DNA of 64,000 nt from Gammaproteobacteria bacterium (GTDB lineage Bacteria > Pseudomonadota > Gammaproteobacteria > SZUA-152): positions 62,001-126,000 of the forward strand of contig JAOUJW010000004.1 of NCBI GenBank assembly GCA_029882975.1. Reading direction: 5' to 3'. The stretch's first letter is position 1. Every line of letters begins with the position of its first letter. The notes beneath the pieces were generated by a model that was not told the origin of the DNA, did not search any database, and saw nothing but the letters and a program-made list of their open reading frames with translations. Positions 25,156-33,644 of this stretch are shown here, one piece after another. Both the position numbers and the translations under genes were made by a program.

Positions 25156-27681
25156 TTATCGTGTCACGGTAATGCTTACCTGGTCCGTATCGGTGACACC
25201 GGCGTCATCTGTGACGGTCAACTCAAACACCAGCACGCGAGTTTTTCCTCGACGAGTTCCGGGTGCAGTAAATGAAGCTACAGGGCTGTTGGAATTCTGT
25301 ATGCTGACGCTTCTGCCGGAAACCTGTTCCCAGCGATAACTGATAATGCTGCCGTCGCTATCGCTGGAGTTTCTGCCATCCAGTGTTACCGTGGTTTTTT
25401 GAGTTACGCTCTGGTCTGGCCCGGCATTGGCAGTAGGGGCTTCATTGGCCGGAGCCGGGTCGGGGGTCGGTTCCGGTGCAGGATCGGGTGTGGGTTCGGG
25501 TGTGGGTTCGGGTGTAGGTTCCGGTGTAGGTTCCGGTGTAGGTTCCGGTGTAGGTTCCGGGGCCGGCTCAGCACCACCACCGCTGCCGTTTGCAATGGCC
25601 CAAAGTGACACATAGGCATCTTTGTCTCCGCCATTAAAGGATGTGTCATAAGCCCCTTGAGTTACCGGAAAAGAGGCGTCAGCGGAGCCCGCAAAATAGA
25701 CGTTGCCGTTTGCCGTTAAGTGCGTGGCTCCAACCAAGGCTGGTGTGTCAAGATAGCTGCTGTACAACAACCCCGTCATGCTTGCGTTGAACCTGGCAAC
25801 AAAAGTGTCACTGCTGCCGGATAAGGAACCGGACTCGGCATCATTGGTCGTAGGAAAGTCAGAAGAGGCCGTGCTGCCTAACAGTAAGTAAGAACCGCTG
25901 GGCTCATAATAGATCTTGCCGATAACCTCAGCTTTTGTTCCGCCAAAATAACTTAAAGTATTGGTGGTCTGCAGGTCCAGCGTATATTGAGCAATGAAAC
26001 CGTCGGCGGTTAAATAGTTGGTGGTGCCAGTGGGATTGCAGGCGCCGTCCGTACCGCAACCCGAATCATAGGCATTACCCGTTACCGGCAAATTGGGGTC
26101 GCGTGAGGAGCCGACAATGGCAACGGCAGTATCATTAACGGCCAATGCACTGATGGTGTTGTTGTAGCGATATGAAATGCCACCAAATGAACTGCTCAGG
26201 TTGGCATCCAGACCGATTACGGCGGCACCCACAACAACATCGCCCACCGAAATGGCGTATACATTGGAATTGCTGCCTACTGCAATATCATTACCACCGG
26301 ATCGACCTAAATACGTGGCCGCCATAATATTAGTAAGTCCCGTTTCCATTCGCACAATATAGCCGTAATACTTTGGCGTACTAAAACTGCCCGAAGGGTC
26401 ACAAGAACCATCACCAGCGCAGGTGCTGTCCCAGGAACTCTCATTGGTGGGAACGTTGGGTGAATTGGTGCGGCCACTAATATACAAGCTGTTATTGGCC
26501 AGTAACAGTTTCCTTGGATAGGATTTGCTGCTAATGGGAATGCTGCTCACTAAAATCGTGCTCAAATCATTGCTGAGCTTGGCAACAAAGGTTCCGTTAC
26601 TATAAGGACTTGTATCGATACCGCCACCTACAATTGGAAATCCCGTGGCAGAACCGATGGCAATACCGGCGACATAGACATTGCCGCTATCGTCCACTGC
26701 CAACGCATCGCCCGTATCCGGTCCTGTGCTGCCCAGGAAGGTAGCGGCCTCCAGCGTAGACAAATCGGCGCTGAATTTGGCCACATAAGCATCGTAATAG
26801 CTGCCTTGATAAGTGGTAAACCCCGTGGTTACCGGAAAGTCGGTTGAGTCGGTGGTGCCGGTGATAAAAACTGACCCATTGTGTTCTACGATGTCGGCGA
26901 CACTTTCAAAATCACTAATTGACGACGTATTGGTGCCACCGATAAACGTTGCTGCCAACAACGGATCGATGATCAATTCTTTGGATGGGTCATATGCGCC
27001 TACCCGGAATCCATAGCTGTTTTCATGAACCGTATAGGCTACGTCTACAGGGACTTGTTGATTATTAATCACCTGGAACGCAACCGGTGCGGTAAATGTT
27101 ACTGCACCGATGTCGGTGTTTAACACCAACTGCTTGTGTTCGTTGATCTCAAGCGTGTCGACGCCGTCAACTTGAAGTCGAATCTGTTCCACGTTGGCAT
27201 GGGGTTGGACATAAAACAGTTTTTCGATATTAGCGCTTTTCGCTTGCAGTTGTACCTTAATGCCTGGGTAGGCATTGTTGAGTCTTACGTTTTCAAAGCT
27301 CGATACCGTAGACTGCCAATCGCGCCGCTTCCCTACAAAGTAATTGATGTTCGCCTTGGAAGAGGCTCCTCCCTCGGGCGTGATTTCTCTTGCACCAAGC
27401 AATTTTTCCTTAATAACCCAGGCATTGCTGCGATCGGCCTGTGTTGTTGGCAGCGAATAAATGAGCTCTCCCTGCTTATTGATAAACACGGTACCGCCGA
27501 AGGTTTTTGCATAATAGGCAACGTCCTGATGTTGTTGCCCCTGGTTTTTGATAAAAGGGATGGTTAATTTGGAAAGTTGATTATTTTTTTCTGCACTTGT
27601 GGCTATAGGAATCGTTTTAGCGAAACCCGTACTACAAAAAACCGCTGTGATACAAACCGCAAAAACATGCTTAGCTACCAT
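25156..27681 (-). CDS. Secreted SBBP-repeat beta-propeller protein with PEPT linker and PKD-type domain
   Basis: 841 aa. Signal peptide (CITAVFCSTGFA), N-terminal beta domain typical of SBBP proteins (IPFIKNQGQQHQDVAYYAKTF, YPGIKVQLQA, LIIDPLLAATFIGG), then repeated SBBP units with TDFPVT/GTYDT-like motifs and two Cys pairs (CxxDGxC). A Pro-Glu-Thr repeat linker of about 40 residues follows, then a PKD-like domain (AGPDQSVTQKTTVTLDGR, DSDGSIISYRWEQ). A surface or extracellular protein; ligand unknown. GGAGGG lies 7 nt before ATG 27681. Monocistronic. Confidence 0.85.
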   Translation of the reverse strand: MVAKHVFAVCITAVFCSTGFAKTIPIATSAEKNNQLSKLTIPFIKNQGQQHQDVAYYAKTFGGTVFINKQGELIYSLPTTQADRSNAWVIKEKLLGAREITPEGGASSKANINYFVGKRRDWQSTVSSFENVRLNNAYPGIKVQLQAKSANIEKLFYVQPHANVEQIRLQVDGVDTLEINEHKQLVLNTDIGAVTFTAPVAFQVINNQQVPVDVAYTVHENSYGFRVGAYDPSKELIIDPLLAATFIGGTNTSSISDFESVADIVEHNGSVFITGTTDSTDFPVTTGFTTYQGSYYDAYVAKFSADLSTLEAATFLGSTGPDTGDALAVDDSGNVYVAGIAIGSATGFPIVGGGIDTSPYSNGTFVAKLSNDLSTILVSSIPISSKSYPRKLLLANNSLYISGRTNSPNVPTNESSWDSTCAGDGSCDPSGSFSTPKYYGYIVRMETGLTNIMAATYLGRSGGNDIAVGSNSNVYAISVGDVVVGAAVIGLDANLSSSFGGISYRYNNTISALAVNDTAVAIVGSSRDPNLPVTGNAYDSGCGTDGACNPTGTTNYLTADGFIAQYTLDLQTTNTLSYFGGTKAEVIGKIYYEPSGSYLLLGSTASSDFPTTNDAESGSLSGSSDTFVARFNASMTGLLYSSYLDTPALVGATHLTANGNVYFAGSADASFPVTQGAYDTSFNGGDKDAYVSLWAIANGSGGGAEPAPEPTPEPTPEPTPEPTPEPTPEPTPDPAPEPTPDPAPANEAPTANAGPDQSVTQKTTVTLDGRNSSDSDGSIISYRWEQVSGRSVSIQNSNSPVASFTAPGTRRGKTRVLVFELTVTDDAGVTDTDQVSITVTR

Positions 27682-27704
27682 CACACACCCTCCGTAGAAT
27701 TTTA

Positions 27705-27738
27705 GATAGTCATGGATCTTTCTGGATCCAGAACTATC
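27705..27738. repeat. Imperfect inverted repeat upstream of the SBBP gene
   Basis: GATAGTCATGGATC / GGATCCAGAACTATC pair around TTTCT, 24 nt upstream of the SBBP gene start and about 100 nt past the tetR stop. It could be an operator of the SBBP gene or the end of the tetR transcript. No T-tract. Confidence 0.35.
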
Positions 27739-27839
27739 GCTGAAACAATTTACGGGAAGGTCACGAATTATTCACAAAAGTGTCGCAGGATGTAGCCATG
27801 GCGAACCATGACTAAGGAAAAATGGCACTAACTTTCCAT

Positions 27840-28424
27840 TTATTGGATCAGGGTTCGGGCAACGACTTGCTGAAGGTGTGTCACATAGTGTTTCTGTTTC
27901 CAGCCACATTCACGGATAAGTAATTCCCAATTGCATACGGATAATAGTGTCCACAACAGCTCGGTGGCGGTTGCCGTGGACCAGTGTGGTTGTAAGTGTC
28001 CTTCGGATTCGATTGTTTCAATGGTGAGTTTGCAGACTTCGCGCAGGCAATGCATGCCGTTGTCCCATGCGGCAGCCATGGCTTCATCACTGTCTTTGCC
28101 TGCGAGCATGGCCTTGGCCATGCCGTAAATCTCCGGAATGTAATTCCCCCAGGTATCCACCAGGGCCATGAGCATGTCCTTACCACTGGAGCTTTGCTGT
28201 AATTTCGCCAAGCGTTTATCCAGACCCTTTAATTCATCGACATAGGCCATGGTGGCAATGAGCAGGTCCGTACGGGTAGGGAAGTGCAGATACACGGCCT
28301 GTCGTGAAATACCGACCTGGCGGGCAATATCACTCATTTTAACTCCCTGGCCCAGTTGCTGTTCCAGCAACTGCCAGGTGGTGTAGAGGATGCGGCTGCG
28401 AGTATCGGCTGGTTCACTTGACAT
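27840..28424 (-). CDS. TetR-family transcriptional regulator
   Basis: 194 aa. N-terminal helix-turn-helix MSDIARQVGISRQAVYLHFPTRTDLL; the rest is an all-helical ligand-binding domain (AWDNGMHCLREVCKLTIETIE). It faces a palindromic operator cluster and the remnant of an SDR-type gene, its probable former target. No good Shine-Dalgarno is visible. Probably autoregulated. Confidence 0.9.
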   Translation of the reverse strand: MSSEPADTRSRILYTTWQLLEQQLGQGVKMSDIARQVGISRQAVYLHFPTRTDLLIATMAYVDELKGLDKRLAKLQQSSSGKDMLMALVDTWGNYIPEIYGMAKAMLAGKDSDEAMAAAWDNGMHCLREVCKLTIETIESEGHLQPHWSTATATELLWTLLSVCNWELLIRECGWKQKHYVTHLQQVVARTLIQ

Positions 28425-28426
28425 GC

Positions 28427-28481
28427 TGTAAAGTCTAGATTACGCTTTACACTATGTCAATTGACACGGTGTCAAGTGACA
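28427..28481. promoter_or_regulatory. Operator cluster for the TetR regulator
   Basis: Three nested symmetric elements within 60 nt of the tetR start: TGTAAAG (28427-28433) / CTTTACA (28445-28451); TGTCAATTGACA (28455-28466), a perfect palindrome; and TTGACACGGTGTCAA (28461-28475), also symmetric and followed by GTCAAGTGACA. Position between tetR and the divergent SDR remnant fits a TetR operator that covers both promoters. Confidence 0.7.
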
Positions 28482-28532
28482 ATCCAAAAAGTAATCCAAT
28501 GAAAAGTGATAAGCCTTTGAAAAGGAGAAAGT

Positions 28533-28706
28533 GTCCGTCCCGGTGCTTTTACCGATGGTGACTATACCGGCGCCTATCGCCAAGGATTCGCCGCAACAGA
28601 CCGGACGACAAAACTAAAAATCTCCAGACAGGATGTGGCCGACTTCATCCTCAGGCAATTGAGTGATAAAACCTACTTACATCAATCGCCGGGGATATCC
28701 TATTAG
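28533..28706 (+). pseudogene. Remnant of an NAD(P)-binding SDR-type oxidoreductase gene
   Basis: A 57-codon frame ending at TAG 28704-28706 translates as VRPGAFTDGDYTGAYRQGF ... ISRQDVADFILRQL ... YLHQSPGISY. This is the C-terminal quarter of atypical SDR (NmrA-like NAD(H)-binding) proteins: VRPG motif, ISR-x-DVADF and terminal TPGISY. The N-terminal Rossmann part is missing, and upstream sequence is unrelated and interrupted by a stop in the other frame. It lies divergent to tetR behind its operators, the usual place for a TetR target, so a deletion probably removed most of the gene. Confidence 0.75.
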
Positions 28707-28843
28707 TCTTACATTGCATTAGCTCTCATGTCCTGTCCAGCCTCGTTTATGGCGAGGCGTGGAGACCATGGATGACATAATGCCTTGCGACTTCGGTCGA
28801 TCTAATCGCAGCCGCTAGGTATTCAGCGGACTAAATTACACGA

Positions 28844-28885
28844 TGCTATCATTGCTTGCACTATTGTGCAGGAGTGCTATCATTG
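28844..28885 (+). promoter_or_regulatory. Operator of the FitAB-type toxin-antitoxin operon
   Basis: Direct repeats TGCTATCATTG at 28844-28854 and 28875-28885, 31 bp apart (three helical turns), flank a palindrome TGCAC TATT GTGCA (28857-28870). It lies 31 nt upstream of the antitoxin start, where antitoxin-toxin complexes usually bind to repress their own promoter. Confidence 0.6.
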
Positions 28886-28915
28886 ATATCAGTTGTTTTG
28901 TGTTGGAGTATTAAT

Positions 28916-29149
28916 ATGGCGCGGCTATTAGTTAGGGACTTAGATCCAGAAATAGCGAAAGCACTCAAAAAGCAAGCTGCAAAACATGGTCGTAGCGCGG
29001 AAGCTGAGCATCGAGAAATACTAAAACAAGCGCTGCTAGGCCCTAAGAAAAAATCGTTTGCCCAGGTTCTGTTATCAATGCCGAATGTAGGGCAGGACAG
29101 TGATTTTGAGCGAGTGGATGACTCTGAGAGCGACAGTGTATTTAATTGA
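28916..29149 (+). CDS. FitA-like ribbon-helix-helix antitoxin
   Basis: 77 aa: N-terminal Arc/FitA ribbon-helix-helix (MARLLVRDLDPEIAKALKKQ, HGRSAEAEHREIL) and a C-terminal toxin-binding tail rich in Asp and Ser. ATG 28916 is chosen for GGAG 8 nt upstream and because the family begins just before the beta strand. It overlaps the toxin gene by 32 nt, assuring coupled translation. Confidence 0.9.
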   Translation: MARLLVRDLDPEIAKALKKQAAKHGRSAEAEHREILKQALLGPKKKSFAQVLLSMPNVGQDSDFERVDDSESDSVFN

Positions 29150-29555
29150 TACCAATGTTATTAGCGAAATCCGCAAGAAACAAAAGGCGAACAAAGGTGT
29201 ACGGCGATATTTCGACTCAGTCATAAATAGCGAAGATAAGCTATACATCTCTGTAGTCAGTATCGGTGAGTTAAGGCGTGGGATTGAATTGATCCGCCAT
29301 CGTAGTGATATTCGGCAAGCTAAGCAACTCGAAAAATGGCTGCAAGTGATCCTGGAAAATTATCAGAATAATATATTGGATATCAATGAGGATATTGCTC
29401 AACTATGGGGCAAACTAAGAGTGCCGCATCCGGAAAATGCGCTGGACAAGCTGATAGCAGCGACAGCACTCATTAACGGATTAACAGTTGTAACAAGAAA
29501 TACTAAAGACTTTAGCAAAACCGGGGTGACTGTCTTGAATCCGTTCGAAGAATGA
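29118..29555 (+). CDS. FitB/VapC-like PIN-domain toxin
   Basis: 145-aa PIN-domain ribonuclease. Acidic site: Asp in YLIDTNVISE, Glu in SIGELRRGIE, Asp in NALDKLIAATA, and TRNTKDF near the end. FitB-type toxins cleave RNA (many target tRNA) when free of antitoxin. ATG 29118 lies inside the antitoxin frame; an in-frame ATG six codons upstream is less likely. The pair sits next to a tRNA-Leu gene. Confidence 0.9.
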   Translation: MTLRATVYLIDTNVISEIRKKQKANKGVRRYFDSVINSEDKLYISVVSIGELRRGIELIRHRSDIRQAKQLEKWLQVILENYQNNILDINEDIAQLWGKLRVPHPENALDKLIAATALINGLTVVTRNTKDFSKTGVTVLNPFEE

Positions 29556-29664
29556 TTAGCATCTATTATGGCTGCGAAGATAACCAGCAATAAACATTTA
29601 CCCCAGCCTCAGTGGTAATGAAATTTTACTCACGCTATATCTTCTCTAAGGAAATGACGAGGCT

Positions 29665-29705
29665 AAAAAGTTACTTGTGAAAATAATTTACTATCAGCAA
29701 GTTAC
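29665..29705 (-). terminator. Terminator of the tRNA-Leu gene
   Basis: On the minus strand GTAACTTG ... CAAGTAAC (7 of 8 paired) followed by TTTTT, starting 3 nt after the CCA end of the tRNA. Confidence 0.65.
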
Positions 29706-29707
29706 AA

Positions 29708-29794
29708 TGGTGCCGAGGAGAGGACTTGAACCTCCACGGGGTTTCCCCCACTAGCACCTGAAGCTAGCGCGTCTACCAATTTCGCCACCTCGGC
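29708..29794 (-). tRNA. tRNA-Leu (anticodon CAG)
   Basis: 87-nt class II tRNA including encoded CCA. Acceptor stem GCCGAGG / CCTCGGC, D-arm with GGTAGACGCG, anticodon stem CTAGC / GCTAG with loop TTCAGGT (anticodon CAG), long variable arm GTGGGGGAAACCCCGT and T-arm GGTTCAAGTCC. Reads CUG codons. It has its own promoter and terminator. Confidence 0.97.
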
Positions 29795-30149
29795 CGAGGA
29801 CGGGAAAGGGCGCCACTGTACCGGGAGAGGGCACGCTTGTCAATATTTGGGAGGGCTGCCGGGGCGGGGGAACGGGTTGTGACGGGGGGTGTGAGACAGG
29901 GGATTTTTCCAATGCCTGCTCCTATACTTACTATATGTGTATATGTGCTTAAGAGTCTGTATAATCGGCGCATTGCCGGAGCTTGTCCGGGTCTTGCCAC
30001 ACTAAACCCGCTACAACAGCTCACTACAACAGGCCATGATTAGGCCACTACAAACCGGGCGGATTTCCAAACAGAGCCTCCGATGACAATTCTATTGTGA
30101 ACTCATACGAAATCCAACGACAAACGAAATTCAAAATAAAGAGAAGAAT
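29795..30149. other. Divergent promoter region of tRNA-Leu and rnr
   Basis: No gene. It contains the tRNA promoter at 29815-29843 (minus strand) and, for rnr, a -10-like TATAAT at 29960-29965 without a good -35. The rnr leader would be about 180 nt long. Confidence 0.5.
29815..29843 (-). promoter_or_regulatory. Sigma70 promoter of tRNA-Leu
   Basis: On the minus strand a perfect -35 TTGACA (29843-29838), a 17-nt spacer and -10 TACAGT (29820-29815). A GC-rich discriminator follows, typical of stable RNA promoters under stringent control; initiation is expected near 29808. Confidence 0.8.
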
Positions 30150-32687
30150 TTGACTAAGGACCAACACGCCGAACGCGAGGCGGAAAAGTACGAACGTCCC
30201 ATTCCCAGTCGGGAATACATCATGGAAATCCTGGCTCAGAAAGGGCGGCCGCTGTCACGGGAACAATTGGCACAAGCTTTGGAGCTCGAAGAGCCCCAGG
30301 ACCTGGACGCCTTGCGGCGGCGTTTACGCGCCATGGAACGGGATGGACAGTTAATACGTAACCGTAAAAAAGGATACGGGCTGGTGGATAAAATGGATCT
30401 GGTGCGAGGCCGGGTTTTGGCGCATCCGGACGGATTCGGGTTTTTGGTGCCGGATGAAGGTGGTGAGGATTTGTTTTTATCCGGGCGGCAAATGCGACAG
30501 TTGTTCCATCGCGACAAGGTGCTGGTCCATGTGGCCGGGATCGATCGACGCGGGCGCCGCGAAGGGGCGGTGGTGGAGGTGCTGGAACGCAATACCCATC
30601 ATGTAGTAGGACGCTATTACCAGGATCGGGGTCTGGCCTATGTGACGCCGGACAATAAACGCGTGACTCATGAGATTGTGATTCCGCAGGAAGACAGTGC
30701 CGGTGCCAGGAACGGCCAGATTGTGGTGGTGGAAATTGTGGAGCAGCCGACCATGCGGCGTCAGCCCATCGGTCGGGTGATGGAAATACTGGGCGAGCAC
30801 ATGGCGGCGGGTATGGAAATTGATGTGGCGATACGCTCCCATGACATACCCTTTGAATGGCCGCAAGCGGTGACGGATGAAGCGGATGCCATTGGTCCTT
30901 TGGTACAGGATTCGGCTAAAAGCGGCCGCGAAGATTTACGTGAGCTGCCCCTGGTCACCATAGACGGAGCCGATGCCAAGGATTTTGACGATGCGGTGTA
31001 CTGTGAGCCGGCGGGTAATAACTGGCGTTTGTTTGTTGCCATTGCCGATGTGGCTCACTATGTACGGCCCGGCTCAGCCTTGGACGATGAAGCTCAAAAC
31101 AGGGGGAATTCAGTGTATTTCCCCGGCCGAGTCATTCCTATGTTGCCCGAAATTTTGTCCAACGGTTTGTGTTCCTTAAGACCGGAGGTGGATCGTCTCA
31201 CCATGGTGTGTGAAATGCTGGTGAGCAACAGCGGTAAAATCAAATCACACCGGTTTTATAATGCCGTCATTCGCTCCCATGCCCGTTTAATCTACGACGA
31301 TGTGGCCGCCCTGCTGGCTGGGGATGCGGCGTTGCAGCAAAAGTACTCGAATTTGGAACCGCACCTGCGCAATCTTTATTCCCTATATCACGCTTTAGTG
31401 AAACAACGCAACATTCGCGGCGCGATCGAATTTGAAACCACCGAAACCGTAATTGAGTTTGGTGAAAATAAAAAAATCGAAAAGATTCGGCCGCTGGTTC
31501 GCAATGATGCCCATAAGATTATTGAAGAGTGCATGATTGCCGCCAATGTGTGTGCCGCGCAGTTTCTGTCTGAAAACGATATGCCGGTGTTATACCGGGT
31601 TCATGATGTTCCCAAGCTGGAAAAGCTGACCGACTTACGGGATTTTTTGCGCGGTTTTGGTTTAACTTTGGGGCGAGGAGAAAAACCGGAAGGCAAAGAT
31701 TACACCCGCTTGCTTGAACAAATCCAAGGCAGGCCGGATTGGCATTTGATTCAAACCGTGATGTTACGCAGTTTGAACCAGGCTGTGTACAGTCCGGACA
31801 ATGTGGGCCACTTTGGTTTGGCTTTGGAAGAGTACGCTCACTTTACTTCACCCATACGTCGCTATCCGGATTTATTGGTGCACCGCGCTTTAAAACATGT
31901 GATTGCCGCCAAACCGCCGCAGCGATTTTTCTACAACCTGGGTGATATGCAAAGCCTGGGGGAAAGTTGTTCCATGACCGAACGTCGCGCAGATGAGGCT
32001 ACCCGGGATGTGGTGGATTGGCTCAAGTGCGAATACATGATGGACCGAGTGGGGGAAGTTTTCGACGGTATCGTAACCAGTGTTACCAGCTTTGGGTTGT
32101 TTGTGGAGTTGGAAAACATCTATGTAGAAGGTTTGGTACACGTGACCTCCTTGAAAAGTGACTACTATCATTTTGACCCGGTCCGTCACTGCCTGTTGGG
32201 GGAGCGTAGCAACACCAAATATCGACTTGCCGACCGGGTGCAAGTACAGCTGGTACGCGTGGATCTGGACGATAAGAAAATCGATTTTGAATTGGTCAGT
32301 GATCTTGGCCCTGCTTCGGCAGATTCATTGAAGACTCGTGAGGAGTTGCAAAAGTCATCCAAGCGAGGCAAAAAAGACAAAAATAAAGATAAAAAGAAGG
32401 ACAAAGCCAGAGACAAAGGCAAAGGGAATTCCCGCACGAAAAAGAAAACTGCAGCGGCGAGAAATACACCAAAGAAAAAAGCGCCCAAGCAGGCGGGCAA
32501 AAAGTCTGAACCGCAAAAAACTTCCTCAAATGCCGAAAAAGAGACCTCGAAAGGGACTAAAGATGGTGCTAAGAAAGGGGCTAAGAGGGTCAGAAAGGCG
32601 GTACCCAAAACCAAACCGAAAAAGACGGCATCAAAAAAGGCTGGGGTCAAAAAAGCCAGAACGCCTAAGTCTCGTGGAACCCCATAA
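30150..32687 (+). CDS. rnr: Ribonuclease R
   Basis: 845-aa 3'-5' exoribonuclease. N-terminal RNase R helix-turn-helix (EREAEKYERPIPSREYIMEIL), two cold-shock domains (~65-230), RNB catalytic domain with TIDGADAKDFDDAVY (the Asp cluster that binds Mg), S1 domain (GEVFDGIVTSVTSFGLFVEL) and a Lys/Ala-rich tail of about 110 residues (KKDKNKDKKKDKARDKGKG and on). It starts at TTG, preceded by GAGAAGA; the frame aligns with E. coli RNase R from the first residues, so TTG is preferred to later ATGs. Coupled to rlmB through TAATG. Confidence 0.95.
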   Translation: MTKDQHAEREAEKYERPIPSREYIMEILAQKGRPLSREQLAQALELEEPQDLDALRRRLRAMERDGQLIRNRKKGYGLVDKMDLVRGRVLAHPDGFGFLVPDEGGEDLFLSGRQMRQLFHRDKVLVHVAGIDRRGRREGAVVEVLERNTHHVVGRYYQDRGLAYVTPDNKRVTHEIVIPQEDSAGARNGQIVVVEIVEQPTMRRQPIGRVMEILGEHMAAGMEIDVAIRSHDIPFEWPQAVTDEADAIGPLVQDSAKSGREDLRELPLVTIDGADAKDFDDAVYCEPAGNNWRLFVAIADVAHYVRPGSALDDEAQNRGNSVYFPGRVIPMLPEILSNGLCSLRPEVDRLTMVCEMLVSNSGKIKSHRFYNAVIRSHARLIYDDVAALLAGDAALQQKYSNLEPHLRNLYSLYHALVKQRNIRGAIEFETTETVIEFGENKKIEKIRPLVRNDAHKIIEECMIAANVCAAQFLSENDMPVLYRVHDVPKLEKLTDLRDFLRGFGLTLGRGEKPEGKDYTRLLEQIQGRPDWHLIQTVMLRSLNQAVYSPDNVGHFGLALEEYAHFTSPIRRYPDLLVHRALKHVIAAKPPQRFFYNLGDMQSLGESCSMTERRADEATRDVVDWLKCEYMMDRVGEVFDGIVTSVTSFGLFVELENIYVEGLVHVTSLKSDYYHFDPVRHCLLGERSNTKYRLADRVQVQLVRVDLDDKKIDFELVSDLGPASADSLKTREELQKSSKRGKKDKNKDKKKDKARDKGKGNSRTKKKTAAARNTPKKKAPKQAGKKSEPQKTSSNAEKETSKGTKDGAKKGAKRVRKAVPKTKPKKTASKKAGVKKARTPKSRGTP

Positions 32688-33457
32688 TGTCCGAGGTGTG
32701 GGTCTATGGTATACACGCTGTTCAGGCGGCTTTAAAAGCCAATCGGGTAGAGAGTCTGTGGCTTGATCGCAGTCGTCATGACAAACGGATGACCCAGTTA
32801 TTGGAATTGGCCGGGCATAATGTGGCCACACATTATCTGGAGCGGCCGGAGCTGGAGCAGCGGTTGACTCAAACTTTGGGTGGACATAAACCCGGCAATG
32901 CTCCAGTGAAACATCAAGGGGTGTTGGCTCGGCTCAAACCACAGGTGGGCTTGGATGAGTCCGGTTTGTTGCAATGGTTGCAACAGGTATCGGAACAGGG
33001 AAGGCCACCTCTGGTATTGGCTCTGGATGGGGTGCAGGATCCGCACAATCTGGGAGCTTGTTTACGCAGTGCCGATGCGGCGGGGGTGCACGTGGTCATC
33101 GCACCGCGGGATCGCAGTGTGGATTTAACCCCGGTGGTGCGGAAGGTGGCCTGTGGAGCTGCCGAGGCCCTGCCGTTTGTTACGGTCACTAATCTGGCTC
33201 GAACCTTGGAGCAGTTGAAGCAGATGGGGTTATGGACCGTGGGGCTGGATGGGGCGGCGGAACAGTCTTTGTACGAGCACGATTTGCGTGGCCCTGTGGT
33301 GCTGGTATTGGGTGCTGAAGGGCAGGGTTTGCGGCGCTTGACCAAGGAAAAGTGTGATTTCCTGGCTCAATTACCCATGGCGGGCGTGGTGGAAAGTCTC
33401 AATGTGTCTGTGGCCACCGGAATTTGTCTGTTTGAAGCGGTGCGGCAGCGACTTTAG
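32687..33457 (+). CDS. rlmB: 23S rRNA (guanosine-2'-O-)-methyltransferase RlmB
   Basis: 256-aa SpoU/TrmH-family methyltransferase that modifies Gm2251. N-terminal substrate-binding domain (VYGIHAVQAALKANRVESLW), then the knotted SPOUT domain: LALDGVQDPHNLGACLRSADAAG, VVLVLGAEGQGLRRL and AGVVESLNVSVATGICLFEAVRQR, all three motifs intact. The ATG overlaps the rnr stop, the standard gammaproteobacterial rnr-rlmB pair. Confidence 0.96.
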   Translation: MSEVWVYGIHAVQAALKANRVESLWLDRSRHDKRMTQLLELAGHNVATHYLERPELEQRLTQTLGGHKPGNAPVKHQGVLARLKPQVGLDESGLLQWLQQVSEQGRPPLVLALDGVQDPHNLGACLRSADAAGVHVVIAPRDRSVDLTPVVRKVACGAAEALPFVTVTNLARTLEQLKQMGLWTVGLDGAAEQSLYEHDLRGPVVLVLGAEGQGLRRLTKEKCDFLAQLPMAGVVESLNVSVATGICLFEAVRQRL

Positions 33458-33511
33458 CGGCCCATTCCATTAAACCGTTCCCTTTAATTGGACGATTCAT
33501 CGCTCTAGACA

Positions 33512-33541
33512 TTGCTATTTGGCGTCTTTTTGCAGTAGAAT
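33512..33541 (+). promoter_or_regulatory. Probable promoter of the rpsF operon
   Basis: TTGCTA (33512-33517), 18-nt spacer, TAGAAT (33536-33541). Initiation would fall near 33548, leaving a leader of about 97 nt that contains two hairpins before rpsF. Confidence 0.5.
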
Positions 33542-33558
33542 CGCACGTTTTTACGGTT

Positions 33559-33622
33559 TCCGGGCTGAGCCCGGACTTTCTCCTTGCCTCACCGCTTCCG
33601 GCACATCCGGCTGGTGGGAGGC
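33559..33622 (+). promoter_or_regulatory. rpsF leader with candidate S6:S18 autoregulatory element
   Basis: A first hairpin TCCGGGC / GCCCGGA (33559-33575) is followed by a second structure: GCCTC / GAGGC closing stem (33586-33622), ACC / GGT with a bulge, and an inner CCGG / CCGG stem. Loops exposing CCG next to a stem are the hallmark of the S6:S18-binding motif known in bacterial rpsF leaders, where excess S6:S18 represses its own operon. The assignment to that motif is inference. Confidence 0.5.
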
Positions 33623-33644
33623 TGGTAACCCATGAGGAGTCTTA

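Noticed and set aside
25399-25615. Gly/Ser- or Arg/Gly-rich frames opposite the SBBP gene
   Set aside because: They are the reverse reading of the Pro-Glu-Thr repeat linker and have no independent support.
29773-30024. 83-codon minus-strand frame across tRNA-Leu
   Set aside because: It overlaps the tRNA and its promoter and cannot be coding there.
32338-32766. 142-codon basic frame overlapping the end of rnr and start of rlmB
   Set aside because: It is a frame-shifted reading of the Lys-rich RNase R tail and rlmB start. The established frames have clear homology.
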